From Pisaster brevispinus (lineage: Eukaryota; Echinodermata; Asteroidea; Forcipulatida; Asteriidae), in contig JAMKCF010000015.1 in NCBI GenBank assembly GCA_023634235.1, positions 8,404,087 through 8,468,086 of the forward strand: a stretch of DNA of 64,000 nucleotides, written 5' to 3'. The notes beneath the pieces were generated by a model. That model was not told the origin of the DNA. It was given only the letters and a program-made list of their open reading frames with translations, and searched no databases. The stretch's first letter is position 1. Every line of letters starts with the position of its first letter. Shown one piece after another: positions 44,773 to 55,023 of this stretch. Made by a program: the position numbers and the translations under genes.

Positions 44773-46907
44773 AGGTTGCAACAGTTTTCTTCAGGGCAGG
44801 GTCAAACACAAAGCCAAACATGTAATAACTGTTCTCTCTCCAACAGACAGAATTGATTTTAAAAAGCCATTTGATATAATATTCTGACAAGCTCATCCAA
44901 CAAGTCTTATTGTCTTATTGTTGTACATTTTTAATTTAAATATATTTAAATTTTTAACTTTTCTTAATGTTGTAAAAATAAAACTCAATTCAGCCTCCTT
45001 AAGGCTGTGAAGCTTTTATTTGTGAAATAAACCAATCAATAATAATAAATATGTATAAGTAACATTAACTCTGGTCAACGCGTACTAATTTTATTTTTGG
45101 AAATTTTCCTCCCGGTTATAAAATTATATTCCTGCTTAATTAGGGTTTGTTACAAATGTTTGTTTTTAACTGATGTAGTTTGAGAATTCCTTGCCCAAAA
45201 ATGTAATTCCTGTTACTTATAAATATATATCTGTAAAATTATTCATTCTGTAGCAAAAATTTCAAAACTTTACATTCTATGATGAAAATTCCCTAAGCAC
45301 AAGTTGGTTGGCAGACAAATTGGTTGGAGTACAGGTTGGTTGGAGTTGGAGTATAAGTTGACATGTTTCCGACCAATCTGGGAAGACTGCCTTCAAATTA
45401 CTGATTCAGATTCAGTTTTTGCAGGCACTGGATAAATATCCACTGGCTATGCACATTTGAATTTATAGCTCGTCGTCCATTGGCATTTTTCATAAATACT
45501 ATTCTTAATTTTTATGCTTTAGCCTACAATTTTTTTTCCCTTGCATATCAAACTTTTTCCTTGACAATGTTAAGTTTGTTTAATTTGTTTAATTACATGG
45601 TTTACTGTACCGAATTTGCTCTCATTCAATCTGATGCTTAAATAGCCTTACTCCAAAGCTATGTATATTACAAAAACGGCAGGCCTGCACCAAACTGCGT
45701 AGCTGGTTTTTTTTTACTTGGCTCATGAACATGTACCCAGTCGGATTCTAGCCACTTTAGACCTGCTGTATTGTAGTTTTGTACTGTACAAAATACACGA
45801 TGTATTGTGCATGCATGGACGGCTGGCGGGCGATCGAATGGGACAGTTGTGTACCTCACCATACGGGTCTGACCCCAGTGTGTTCGAGTAGCTTTGACAC
45901 AATTTTTTAGGCTCACCCGGGTCAAACTTTCTCATGGCCACCATTTTGTTTTTGTTATTCAGAGGGACACTTTCAGGAAGTTTGACACACATTTTCACTC
46001 CTAAAACAGCGACTTTGTGAGTATGAAGTATTTTTTTAATCATAGGATATACTACTGTGGTAACGCTGGCTCGTAAAATAATGTGACGATGCAGTTTTAC
46101 CATGAGAATTTACGATCTTTTCGTTTCGGACGTACTCTACACAATGAAAGTAGTTCCAGTCAGGTGTTCCAAGATGCATTGGTTTGAATGCTGAATGAAG
46201 TTGGTGTTCAGATAGCTCTTGTCGGGGGGGGGGGGGGGGGGCACACAGGGGTCGACCCAGGGAAGCTAATCAAACACACCCATTACATTGTACATCAGGG
46301 GAGGATTTTTGCATCACTGGTGTGAAACATAATTTGTACATGGGTAATGGGGTTATATTTTATAAGGGTTAGAATTTGTAACCTTTGAAGTACGTGAATG
46401 CAGGCCTCGACTTTAAGGAAAAACTTGGTTAAATTTTCCCTGACCACTTTGAGGCGCCATTTTCACCCGCCTGGTCCTTGGCATTTTGCCTCCTTTTTTG
46501 CAAAACTGTCATTTTTACTATTTTTTATTGTTAATTTTTTTATATGCAACTTTAATTTAACTTTGCAGCTCTTAATTTACAGCTGTTTTCCGCTGTTTTG
46601 GATTGTTGAAAATTTCTCATGTAGAAGTCAAAAAATCACTAAATTCCTTAACATTTGATAGCAAGACACATGATATTGTCATGATCTTTCTTGCGCCGGG
46701 AATCGCTAAACAGGACACCGCTGAAAAACGGCAAAGTTCTTTCACAATGACATGATGCATTTTAAATACATAAAAAAAACAATGGAAGATTTGAAACATT
46801 CATCAACCATTCAATTTAGAAATTAATAATAATCTCCAACAATCCATCCAAGTCCAGTATAAATAATGGGCAATCTATTGGGTAAGTAAAAAGCATCTTG
46901 ACACTGT
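44773..46907. other. HERC giant-intron sequence with one unusual open frame
   Basis: Mostly AT-rich. A minus-strand frame at 45723-46103 (126 codons) covers a less AT-rich patch. It contains MVAMRKFDPG followed by a good donor-like GTGAGC, so a short first exon is conceivable, but no family match was seen. A G run lies near 46226-46242, and an AGGCCTCGACTTT word of the inverted-repeat family near 46403. Confidence 0.35.
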
Positions 46908-47595
46908 GACAGTATAGTTAAGTCCAGTTTGCACTGCCAAAATACCATGGAGCAAAAATTAAGCCATTATTTCCCTTGATTGTGCAACCCCTCGATTGTG
47001 CAATAAAGGTGCCTTCAACACTGACAGTATAATTAAGTCCAGTTTGCACTGCCAAAATACCATGGAGCAAAAATTAAGCCATTATTTCCCTTGATTGTGC
47101 AATCCCTTGATTGTGCAATAAAGGTGCCTTCAACACTGACAGTATAGTTAAGTCCAGTTTGCACTGCCAAAATACCATGGAGCAAACACTTAGCCATTAT
47201 TTCCCTTGATTGTGCAATCCCTCGATTGTGCAATAAAGGTGCCTTCAACACTGACAGTATAGTTAAGTCCAGTTTGCACTGCCAAAATACCATGGAGCAA
47301 AAATTAAGCCATTATTTCCATTGATTGTGCAATCCCTCGATTGTGCAATAAAGGTGCCTTCAACACTGACAGTATAGTTAAGTCCAGTTTGCACTGCCAA
47401 AATACCATGGAGCAAAAATTAAGCCATTATTTCCATTGATTGTGCAATCCCTCGATTGTGCAATAAAGGTGCGTTCAACACTGACAGTATAATTAAGTCC
47501 AGTTTGCACTGCCAAAATACCATGGAGCAAAAACTAAGCCATTATTTCCCTTGATTGCGCAATCCCTTGATTGTGCAATAACGGTGCGTTCAACC
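46908..47595 (+). repeat. 115-bp tandem array, six copies, with paired C/EBP-like boxes
   Basis: 'gcactgccaaaataccatgg' starts at 46931, 47046, 47161, 47276, 47391 and 47506, an exact 115-bp period. Units differ by only a few bases. Each holds two ATTGTGCAAT-type decamers about 16 bp apart, which fit the classical C/EBP consensus TKNNGYAAK. In the last unit one is the perfect palindrome ATTGCGCAAT. Whether they bind anything is unknown. The array lies 1.8 kb upstream of the Ig-like gene. Confidence 0.92.
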
Positions 47596-47599
47596 ATGT

Positions 47600-47745
47600 T
47601 CTATAGACCCCTGGCATTGGCCGCCATCGTTGATGAAATGTGCACGCATGAAAGGCTATCATTGGCTGAGAGTCGCACGCAGCGCGTACACTTTTTCATT
47701 GTTTGTCATCAAAGATGGCGGCCACTGACAGCATGTGCAATCCAT
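47600..47745 (+). repeat. Dispersed element with YY1-like AAGATGGCGGCC motif
   Basis: 'tctatagacccctggcattg', 'gaaaggct', 'gagagtcgcacgcag', 'cattgtttgtcatcaaagat' and 'ggcggccactgacagcatgt' are matched in inverted order at 54838-55000. The AAGATGGCGGCC box (about 47711-47722) resembles the YY1 core-promoter element. It could be coincidental to the repeat. Confidence 0.6.
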
Positions 47746-47937
47746 CTATTGTTGTTCTTAAAGGGTGGAAACATATTCCGGGAATAGTTGTCCTCTGACT
47801 CCAATGGTCGATTGAACTTAAACTTTCACAAATTTGTTATTTCATGAATATGTTGGGTCACAAAATGTGTTATTACTGGCCTAAGACAATTACCAATGTT
47901 GCTTTACTAAACAAATTCCTTTTTATTGGCTCTTTAG

Positions 47938-48017
47938 AGGAAAAGTACATCACTGGATTTCAAAAAAGGCCCCATCTTATCACTCAAGGCAGATTCCAGA
48001 GATCAGTTCCCATCCTT
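47938..48017 (+). other. Candidate spliced leader exon for the Ig-like gene
   Basis: An 80-bp segment has a pyrimidine-rich acceptor (TTTTATTGGCTCTTTAG) on its left and a consensus donor CATCCTT|GTAAGT on its right. Spliced to the acceptor at 49431 it would form 5' untranslated leader, because the Ig-like frame is closed by TAA just before its ATG. The link is inference from splice signals and position only. Confidence 0.3.
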
Positions 48018-49431
48018 GTAAGTTGTAAGTACTAAATCCTTCTTTATTTTCCATTTATAATGCCAGTCTACAATTCATATTTGTGTTCATAATAATTACC
48101 ACTGCAGATGATGGTTTATTGCACTTTAATTGTTTGGATAAGAAAAACTAAGTTGACTCTTTCTCACAAGATTCCCTGAAACTATTGGGCACAGTCTGCT
48201 AGGGGTTATATCAATCTCAATCTCTTATACTTTCATCTGAAAAATTCTAATAGCAATTACAGGAGAATTTTGTTAGTGTTCGATCTCAGGAACTACAGTC
48301 TTAAAAGACACAAACAACACATCAAATGAAAGACTGTGCTCTAACTTAGATTCGGCAGCAGTTCGATTGAGTGTTTGTTTTGTCTTTGTTGACGATATTA
48401 AAGATTTAAAACACCCGTAAATGTATCATGAAACTAGCATGATCGCCGTTACTGTGTACATTGCACGTAAAACTCACCGTACGTTAAATGTGCCCGTACA
48501 CCACTGAGCGATTTTGTCCCACGAGTGGCCTTATTTTGACCTTTGAACCTTTTATTCCTTCATTTGGTTCACTGCTTGGCTTATCTCACTATGGCAGGAT
48601 CATACTGGCGTATCTACAAACAATGGTAAACTTGTATAGCACCCTCTCGCTCATGGATAGTCCTCGAACAATTCAATTCAGAAGCGTTTAAATTTAAGGA
48701 ATATGTATATAATTAAAGATAGTTAAATACGGACGCGTTAGGATATTAAGACGAAGAAAAGGAATTCAATACGGAAGCGTTAAAGAGATATAGGGTTTTT
48801 GACCCACGTAAAGTCAATAAATTGCTCCCACCTCAGTTCATGTCATGGTTTGTGCGGTAGATTATTATTAAATTTAGCCTAAGTGCCGTACCTTTTAAAA
48901 AAATACATTCTGAACAATAAGTCAAAGAGCTATAATCTCTGTGACATCTTACGGCACATGTAACATTTTAGTTATAAAGTTTACCCTTTTTTACCTTTAC
49001 TTCCGATACAAACAAGAAGTTCTCAAATTTAAAATCCATATCTCCTGAACCGCATGTCGTAATCTTTCTGATAATCTTTGTACCATCTTCCATTTGACCC
49101 CACATTGTTCAAACAGCAACTTCAAAGAGTTCATTTAGGGTTTTCGACCAAACTTAGCATTTTCTATGACATTTTTTATTTTATTTTTTTGTTCCACCAA
49201 CCGAAACCCCCAGTGGTTGTTTGCCATTACTATTTGGAGACTTGGTTTTGGTGAGATATATTAAGATCAGACTCACCTCATAGTCGTTATTGAATCATAT
49301 TTGTTTAATTTTGTCGTACCCTTGGATGGGTCACACACATTAGAGGATCATATCTTCCAGGTAATACCTGTATCATGTATAATACCTTTAATCTATCTCA
49401 GTTAATAAATAATTGTTATTTTTAATTTCAG
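48018..49431. other. Putative 5' intron of the Ig-like gene, nothing else recognised
   Basis: AT-rich. No coding exon was recognised on either strand. It ends in a good acceptor tract TTATTTTTAATTTCAG at 49416-49431. Confidence 0.4.
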
Positions 49432-49438
49432 ATAAAAA

Positions 49439-50242
49439 ATGAAGGAAAATCAAGCCATGATCATCCTCTTAGTTTTACTGATCTTTGTACGTGCTTTGGA
49501 GTGTACACTTAAAGCTCCAGATGTCCTAATTGTACACAGTGGTAAGACTTCACAGGTACAGTGCATCTACAGTGGTGAGGATGCACCAGCTGTCATTTTG
49601 AAATGGGAAACAAAACAGAACAGCAGCCAGCTAGACATCTCCTCCACTACCCAACGCAATAACACTACTGTAAATATAACACTAAAGGCAACCCCCAAAC
49701 TACAGAGGTCAAAATTGGAGTTTACACTGGTTTGCATTGCCATCCTAGAGACAAGTCCACGTACATACAGATACTATCAATCCAAAGAAACAACATTGTT
49801 GGTATGCCCCACTGAGGAACTGCATTGTTCCCAACTCAACCAATCCCCAACAACAAAGCGGTACAACTTTACCTGTCGTTACAAGACAGAGTGCAACACA
49901 GCTTTGCGATGCCAAATTGGCAACAAGACTCTGGAAAGTCCACAACAGGTACCAACGAATAGTACTGACAACCCGTTCACATACAAGTTTCCACCTGTAG
50001 ACATATCTGGAAAGAGAGGTAACGTTGGGAAGTGTTACCTTTTCCATCCGAAGATGGATGAAAACCAACAAACTGAAGTTACACTGGAAGCTGTCAGTGG
50101 ACATGACAAAAGCCCACCACTGACAACTTTAAGTTCATTCAGCCATGAATGCAATAAGCCATCAACAACATCAGATGGCAACATTAATCGTATACAATTG
50201 TATATGTTTTTTACCTGCTTAATTATAATGTTTAAAATTTAA
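49439..50242 (+). CDS. Secreted or surface Ig-like domain protein nested in the HERC intron
   Basis: A 267-residue ATG-to-stop frame in one exon. Residues 1-22 form a signal peptide (hydrophobic IILLVLLIFV). The first domain shows an Ig pattern: VQC (Cys42), LKW (Trp56) and LEFTLVC (Cys99), about the spacing of a V/C2 fold. A second Cys-rich segment (Cys123, 130, 146, 152, 158 and others) follows. About eight N-glycosylation sequons are present. The C terminus is a short hydrophobic tail (IQLYMFFTCLIIMF) ending KI, fitting a GPI signal or a minimal membrane anchor. An in-frame TAA at 49433 fixes the start, and an acceptor AG at 49430-49431 implies a spliced leader. The protein is unassigned. 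An immune or adhesion role is possible but unproven. Confidence 0.75.
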   Translation: MKENQAMIILLVLLIFVRALECTLKAPDVLIVHSGKTSQVQCIYSGEDAPAVILKWETKQNSSQLDISSTTQRNNTTVNITLKATPKLQRSKLEFTLVCIAILETSPRTYRYYQSKETTLLVCPTEELHCSQLNQSPTTKRYNFTCRYKTECNTALRCQIGNKTLESPQQVPTNSTDNPFTYKFPPVDISGKRGNVGKCYLFHPKMDENQQTEVTLEAVSGHDKSPPLTTLSSFSHECNKPSTTSDGNINRIQLYMFFTCLIIMFKI

Positions 50243-50308
50243 TGTTTTATAAAGTTATATTAGTTTACAATTTGGTTGTGCAAGAACAACTGTTCAAAGT
50301 TTCCTTCT

Positions 50309-50314
50309 ATTAAA
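50309..50314 (+). terminator. Candidate poly(A) signal of the Ig-like gene
   Basis: ATTAAA, the commonest variant hexamer, lies 67 nt past the stop codon. In AT-rich sequence this is only weak support. Confidence 0.3.
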
Positions 50315-50956
50315 AGTAGTTTAGAGATATGGAATGCCAAAGAGGGAAATATAAAACACATAGCAAATTTTTTATAATGTGTGAAACAGTCATATTTAGT
50401 TGTATTAAATATGAACAGGTACTCTTTATGAGCAGCTTACTTTAAAGCTGATAGGACCACCGATCATATTGACTGCCAAATTAACTTATTCCATTGTGAG
50501 CAGTTGCCTTAAGAATGCCCACTTGGAAAACTGCATTGAGGTTCTGCACACCCAAAATTATCCAAACCTTTTATTTTTTTGTAGCTTAATAATCCCATCC
50601 GGAAAAAATTAATTCAGGCTCTCAGCGAAAATGGCACCAATTATTTCATAAATCATATGCAATCAAAACTGTAAATCACTAAAACAACTAATAACGCGCT
50701 AACCAGTTCTAAAGAAAGCCGACCAGCACTCGACATGCAATGTTACAACTTTGTTGCCCAGTATTTCTGTCCACAGTGACAAAAAAAAATCTGACAATCC
50801 TATTTTTATATATTTGATTAGCCGCAGACACTCTACAGCCCTGTCCTGGGAGAATGATTGACACTCTTATTGAGATCCAATTACCTCTAATCTTAATCCC
50901 TTTCATTTTGTAATACAATTGTTTTAGTGTAAAACAATTGTTTCACTCAAAAGTCT
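50315..50956. other. HERC giant-intron sequence, nothing recognised
   Basis: AT-rich, with no exon or named repeat. Confidence 0.4.
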
Positions 50957-51398
50957 AGCCTTTTGTCAAGGCCTTCTTGGCTTGGACAGCTTCGTAGAGC
51001 CGCGATCCCAAGCGACTGGAAGGGGAGATTAAGCACGCGAGTGGCGAAGCCACGAGGGCCTTTTTCAACTTGTTTGCAGTTTCTAATATTTTCTTTACAA
51101 TCTCAATTTTTGCTACCCAAACAGTAGCAAAAGTCTAAACCAATCAGAAGGGACGGAGGTCAGCGGTTCAGCATACAATGGTGAACGTCCTGTCGTGTGT
51201 ATCATCAGATACTTGTTTGCATACAAGTTATGAATAATGCACGTTTCATATGTTATGAATAATTCATCAAAAAACAAACTGCAAACAAGTTGGAAAAGGC
51301 CCTCAGGGCTTCGCCACTCGGCTCGCGTGCGTGGTCTCCCGTTCCAGTCGCTCCACTGTTTACAAAGCTGTCAAGCCACCAAGGCCTTGACAAAAGGC
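50957..51398. mobile_element. Fold-back element with ~125-bp inverted arms
   Basis: The left arm starts 'agccttttgtcaaggccttc' and contains 'gcacgcgagtggcgaagcc' and 'aacttgtttgcagttt'. The right arm from 51275 is the reverse complement, ending 'ggccttgacaaaaggct'. The spacer of about 190 bp is AT-rich and non-coding. Confidence 0.85.
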
Positions 51399-52512
51399 TA
51401 TCAAAAGCCATGCTGCCTGCTGTGAGTCTTTGCGGTGTTATGGCCTGGTTCTGTGACCCTTAGGAGTTGGTATAATGCTCTATTTAAACCTGGGAAGTGT
51501 GTTGACATCTGCAGGCTTATATTATATTTTTGATTGGACTGGTAGAAACAGTTTACTGGAAATTACAAGTTTTGTTTAACTGTTTTGGTAATAAACATTG
51601 GTGCACAACATTAATAATTTGAAAAGGAATATTATTGTGTCCTTATTGTAACACGAACAGCCAGCCAGTGTGATTACATAAAGGTTCCTGTGACAGCCAA
51701 GGATTGTATGTTTTATTGGAAAAAAAGTGTATGTGTACAACAAACCCTTCCTACTGACAGGGAAAACATCAAAATAACTAAATGAAATCAAAGTATGGTT
51801 CAGAAGTCAATGTAACACAAATTTTTGCAATTTAATAAAAGAAATTGAATTAAAATTTTTAAAATCCCTACCTGACTACCCTATTTTTCTGGCCCTTGAC
51901 GCCAACATAACAAGTTTTTTAGTGTCTAGAACCCTTAAAATATATGTACTTTTTAGGATGTAAAATGTGAATGTTATCTGAAGGGGGGCGCTGCCCCAAT
52001 AAACCCTGCTGGGTTGCACCCCCTGGACCCCTTCTAAATGCCTCACACAAGCGCTCAAGGCCTCGCTTCACTCGGCTAAAGTGTAAAATGAACCGATTCT
52101 AAAAAACGCCCTGGTTACAACATTGTCTACCATCCCCAACTAGCCCCCCCCCCAAGCCAACCGCCAAGCCAACCCCCAGGAAGGTTAGCTAATTCGTCAT
52201 AAACCACTGGTTGACAACACCACCCTTTAAAATGTACTTGCATAGTACCAGTTTGCAAAGGTACAAGATGACTCGAATCCCTCAAGGTGATTACCCGTTT
52301 CAGCTTCACTCCCAATATTTATTATTCATATTTATATTTAATGTTTCTATTTCATTGCTCAAGCAGGTAGAAAGTACAGTAACGCACATTGGTAAAAAAG
52401 CAATAAAAGATACAACCGGAGCAGCTAAAACACAGAAAAAGTAAAGAGAACTGCAGCTTGAGCCCGAAGGATTGCCTCAAAGAAACAAAGTTCCTGTCTA
52501 GAGGCTCTCTTC
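51399..52512. other. HERC giant-intron sequence, nothing recognised
   Basis: No exon recognised. A GC-rich patch near 51980-52090 ('ggggggcgctgccccaataa') and a C-rich patch near 52144-52180 stand out but were not assigned. Confidence 0.4.
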
Positions 52513-52870
52513 CAGGGCTCGAATTTGGGGAAAAAATCCACAAGACTGCAGGGCTTGTAGCTAAAAAATTTTTACTGGACCAGAAAATTTGTTACAAGAC
52601 TGCAATCAAAATGCGAAGAACACTTTCTACAGTTTCAAATTTGAGCTGTTTTTGGAACTATCATTAAGACAAGATTTATCTCATTTTTCTTATAGGCAAT
52701 ACTCAATGAAATTGAAAGATGTATGCACTTATCAGTTCAAATTAAAAATAAAGTGAGGTGTTATAATTAAAAAACACAAGACCTCCGGACTTGTACGGTC
52801 GTAAGTTTACTGGCCCGACGCTAAAATCACTGGCCTTGGGCCTGCGGGCCAGTGTAAAAATCGAGCCCTG
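52513..52870. mobile_element. Inverted-repeat element with CAGGGCTCGA ends
   Basis: It starts 'cagggctcgaatttgggg' and ends 'aaaaatcgagccctg'. 'ctggaccagaaaattt' and 'ggcctgcgggccagtg' near the ends are typical of a widespread marine-invertebrate element. 358 bp, non-coding, ending about 120 bp from HERC exon b. Confidence 0.75.
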
Positions 52871-52993
52871 TCTTCTCCTGCATTTTTTTTTTTTATAATA
52901 ACAATTTGAAAAAATAAATATTGTATTTTTTTTTTTTAATCTAAAACAGTTTGTATTCCATTTTTTGACCAAACATTTTGAATAAGTACTTAC

Positions 52994-53099
52994 ATATCTG
53001 ATGACGGCTTCTTTAGACGCAATTCTGCCAAACTGTTCTCTTGCCTTGTCTAGGTCGACACCATGATTCTGTCTCCCACTACCATAATGTGCCTCATTC
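52994..53099 (-). CDS. HERC3/HERC4-like: HERC-like exon b
   Basis: Encodes residues 62-97 (starting NEAHYGSGRQNHGVDLDKAR after a split Thr). It aligns with the DEHF..PGIDL..R..FEKL segment of HERC3/4. Acceptor GTGTAG|G and donor TAT|GTAAGT are both strong. The following intron is about 30 kb and contains the Ig-like gene on the other strand. Confidence 0.88.
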
Positions 53100-54369
53100 C
53101 TACACAAAAACAATTCCACAGAGCATTTCTTTGATTCCTGTTCTTTTAAACTATATGCATCCCTTTGAAACAGGTAGCAAGATAGCTATCTGATCATACA
53201 AAACCACACAACGGCCTGGTTCTCCCATGGTGGAATAACTGCAAACAGATTTCACTGAAGATCACTTTTACTCCAACATCACATTCAAAAAATAGATCCA
53301 TACTGTAGTTTCTTCAGTTATTCAGCAACTAATTAAGGTAGCAGGTTGCACACCAATGGCCCTATATATTATGATAGCTCTATAAACAATTAATGTTGAT
53401 GTTTTCGGTAGTCAAAGCAATGGTTGCCTAGCAACTAGCTTGTCTGTAGTCAAACCAATGTGCCACAACACACTGACCTCAGCATTGTTTGCCATAAATG
53501 AGTTCCAAGCATCACAAACACAGTGTTTGAACTACTGTATTAAATATGAATGTTCTATAAAAGCACAGGCGTGCATGTAGGCCTACATGTATATTTTCTA
53601 GACTCCCTCCCAACAAAGACTATGTTAAGGTCAAAGTGCAATGAACAAAAACAATTTTGTTATTAGCTAACATTCAAGGCATGGTATTTGTTCCTTGGGG
53701 GAAAAAAAAGTAGGAAAATGTTATCAAGTACAAGGGCTGACCTACATGTACACATGGTATAAGCTTTAGAAGACTTTTCAGGCTATTTCATCATAGTTGG
53801 TCTGATTTTTCCAAGAGCACCAAAACTTACACCAGTCAACCCCAACTTAAACAAAAGCTCTAGTTCATAGGGACAAAGTACAGGATTAGTAATTGTAAAA
53901 CAAAATTGGTTCATTACATTCTGAGACTTCACTGATTATAACATTCATACCAGCTCATATTTTCTCGGAAGAGAACAATAAATCCCAGTAAATTTTATAA
54001 GAACATTTCATAGTCTTTTCTTGATTCTATTTTTTTATTTTAATACACTTCGCACTGGCAAAGCAACTATAATTCTTTAAAAAGTGCAATCCACACATAG
54101 TGACTTTTACTGAAAAAATACAAGCATATTCAAAAGTGAGTGAGTGGCAAGGAGGAACAGAAGACAATACCACCTCTACAAGGCCATCCTACCACAAAAA
54201 TTGTCAACAAATACCCCGCACCTCAAAGAAAGTCAGGGTTTCATTGTGACAACAATATTCCCAAAACAAACTATTCCGCCAGTTACGAAAATTTTATCTT
54301 GTCCCAGGGCGCATAGAAAAACTTGTGGGAAACCCTCACGCTAATTAGTGAAAGACAAGGCTTACTAAC
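53100..54369. other. HERC intron between exons a and b
   Basis: AT-rich. A faint match to the 215-bp repeat family (53880-54010) is visible. The plus-strand open frame at 54144-54344 has no family resemblance. Confidence 0.45.
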
Positions 54370-54554
54370 GTTTTGAGGAAGGAGGCATTAAGGCAAGCTG
54401 CTGATGAAAAGACTTCTTCGATGGAGCTCATGACTTGCTCGGACAGGCTCTCACCCAGTGGGGCTCCCTCTAAGGTGTCCATGAAGCTAGCATCTATTGT
54501 TGCTATGTGCTCGTCAACGCAAATCTCCCGATGGTCGACTGGTTTTGTAAAGTC
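54370..54554 (-). CDS. HERC3/HERC4-like: HERC-like exon a (linker after the RCC1 domain)
   Basis: Encodes residues 1-61 of the visible protein plus two bases of the next codon. It ends in VFSSAACLNASFLK, which matches the small-HERC signature that follows the RCC1 repeats. The upstream part (IATIDASFMDTL) fits the family linker. The acceptor tract is a (CT)n microsatellite ending in CAACAG, and the donor is AAAAC|GTTAGT. In HERC3/4 the end of the last RCC1 blade lies just upstream, so at least one more exon is expected at higher coordinates. None was recognised up to 58534. Confidence 0.88.
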
Positions 54555-54559
54555 CTGTT

Positions 54560-54578
54560 GAGAGAGAGAGAGAGAGAG
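54560..54578. repeat. (AG)n microsatellite acting as a splice-acceptor tract
   Basis: On the minus strand this is (CT)n immediately before CAACAG|G, the acceptor of HERC exon a. It provides the polypyrimidine tract. Confidence 0.85.
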
Positions 54579-54689
54579 TAGAATGATTTCATTATTTAGC
54601 GAATATATTTGCTAAACCGAAAAACCGGCTTGTTATTTGGTTTTACCCGAACACACACCCTTACATATGGCAGTTACGGAGTACTTCCT

Positions 54690-54825
54690 TTGTTGTTCTA
54701 TTATTCCCTTTTCTGAAAAAATCCTCTGTGGGGTACCACTTGAACAAAGAAAACCTTGTGGGGTAGCATTGTTCTATTGTTAAAAATACCCAGTAAGTTG
54801 GCGTGTGTAAGGGTACCAATGTGTG
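54690..54825. repeat. Dispersed repeat with GTGGGGTAG words
   Basis: A near match to 32455-32610: 'ctattattcccttttctgaa', 'aacaaagaaaaccttgtggg', 'gttaaaaatacccagtaagt'. Confidence 0.8.
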
Positions 54826-54837
54826 TAAAGCACTGTC

Positions 54838-55000
54838 AAGATGGCTTGCACATGACGCCACTGACCGCCATCTTTGATGACAAACAATGGAAAAGTGCAT
54901 GCCTGTACCCCCTGTGCACGACTCTCAGCCTTTCACGCGTGGACGTTTCTTCATCGATGAAAGCCAATGCATGGGGTCTATACTCAGTACTTTTCTGAGT
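54838..55000 (-). repeat. Inverted copy of the 47600-47745 element
   Basis: Read on the minus strand: 'gtatagaccccatgcattgg', 'gtgaaaggctgagagtcgtg', 'cattgtttgtcatcaaagat' and 'ggcggtcagtggcgtcatg', in the same order as 47600-47745. Confidence 0.75.
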
Positions 55001-55023
55001 TCAGTGAAAAAAAACATTGGCAT

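Larger units (their letters stand above)
6675..54554 (-). other. HERC3/HERC4-like: Small-HERC (HERC3/HERC4-type) HECT E3 ubiquitin ligase gene, 3' half
   Basis: Thirteen minus-strand exons with AG acceptors and GT donors join in one uninterrupted frame to encode 661 residues. In order these give: the linker after the RCC1 domain (VFSSAACLNASFL), an alpha-helical middle region (LLIPNLPSSPPDIEALRLYL, QWWS, ELTENVGIREHFLEWL, FCDYPFVLDANAKTQLL), and a complete HECT domain ending HTCFNLLDLP. Small HERCs accept ubiquitin from an E2 on the HECT cysteine and pass it to substrates. The N-terminal RCC1-like propeller of this family is not encoded in the part I could read. The seven exons upstream of the HECT domain match small HERCs specifically, which separates it from UBE3A or NEDD4-type ligases. 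HERC3 versus HERC4 cannot be decided by eye. Confidence 0.9.

Noticed and set aside
46908..47595. Regular array resembling a CRISPR
   Set aside because: The whole 115-bp unit is repeated with no unique spacers, and the genome is eukaryotic. It is a tandem repeat.
49745..50104. 119-codon minus-strand open frame
   Set aside because: It is the antisense shadow of the Ig-like coding exon on the plus strand.
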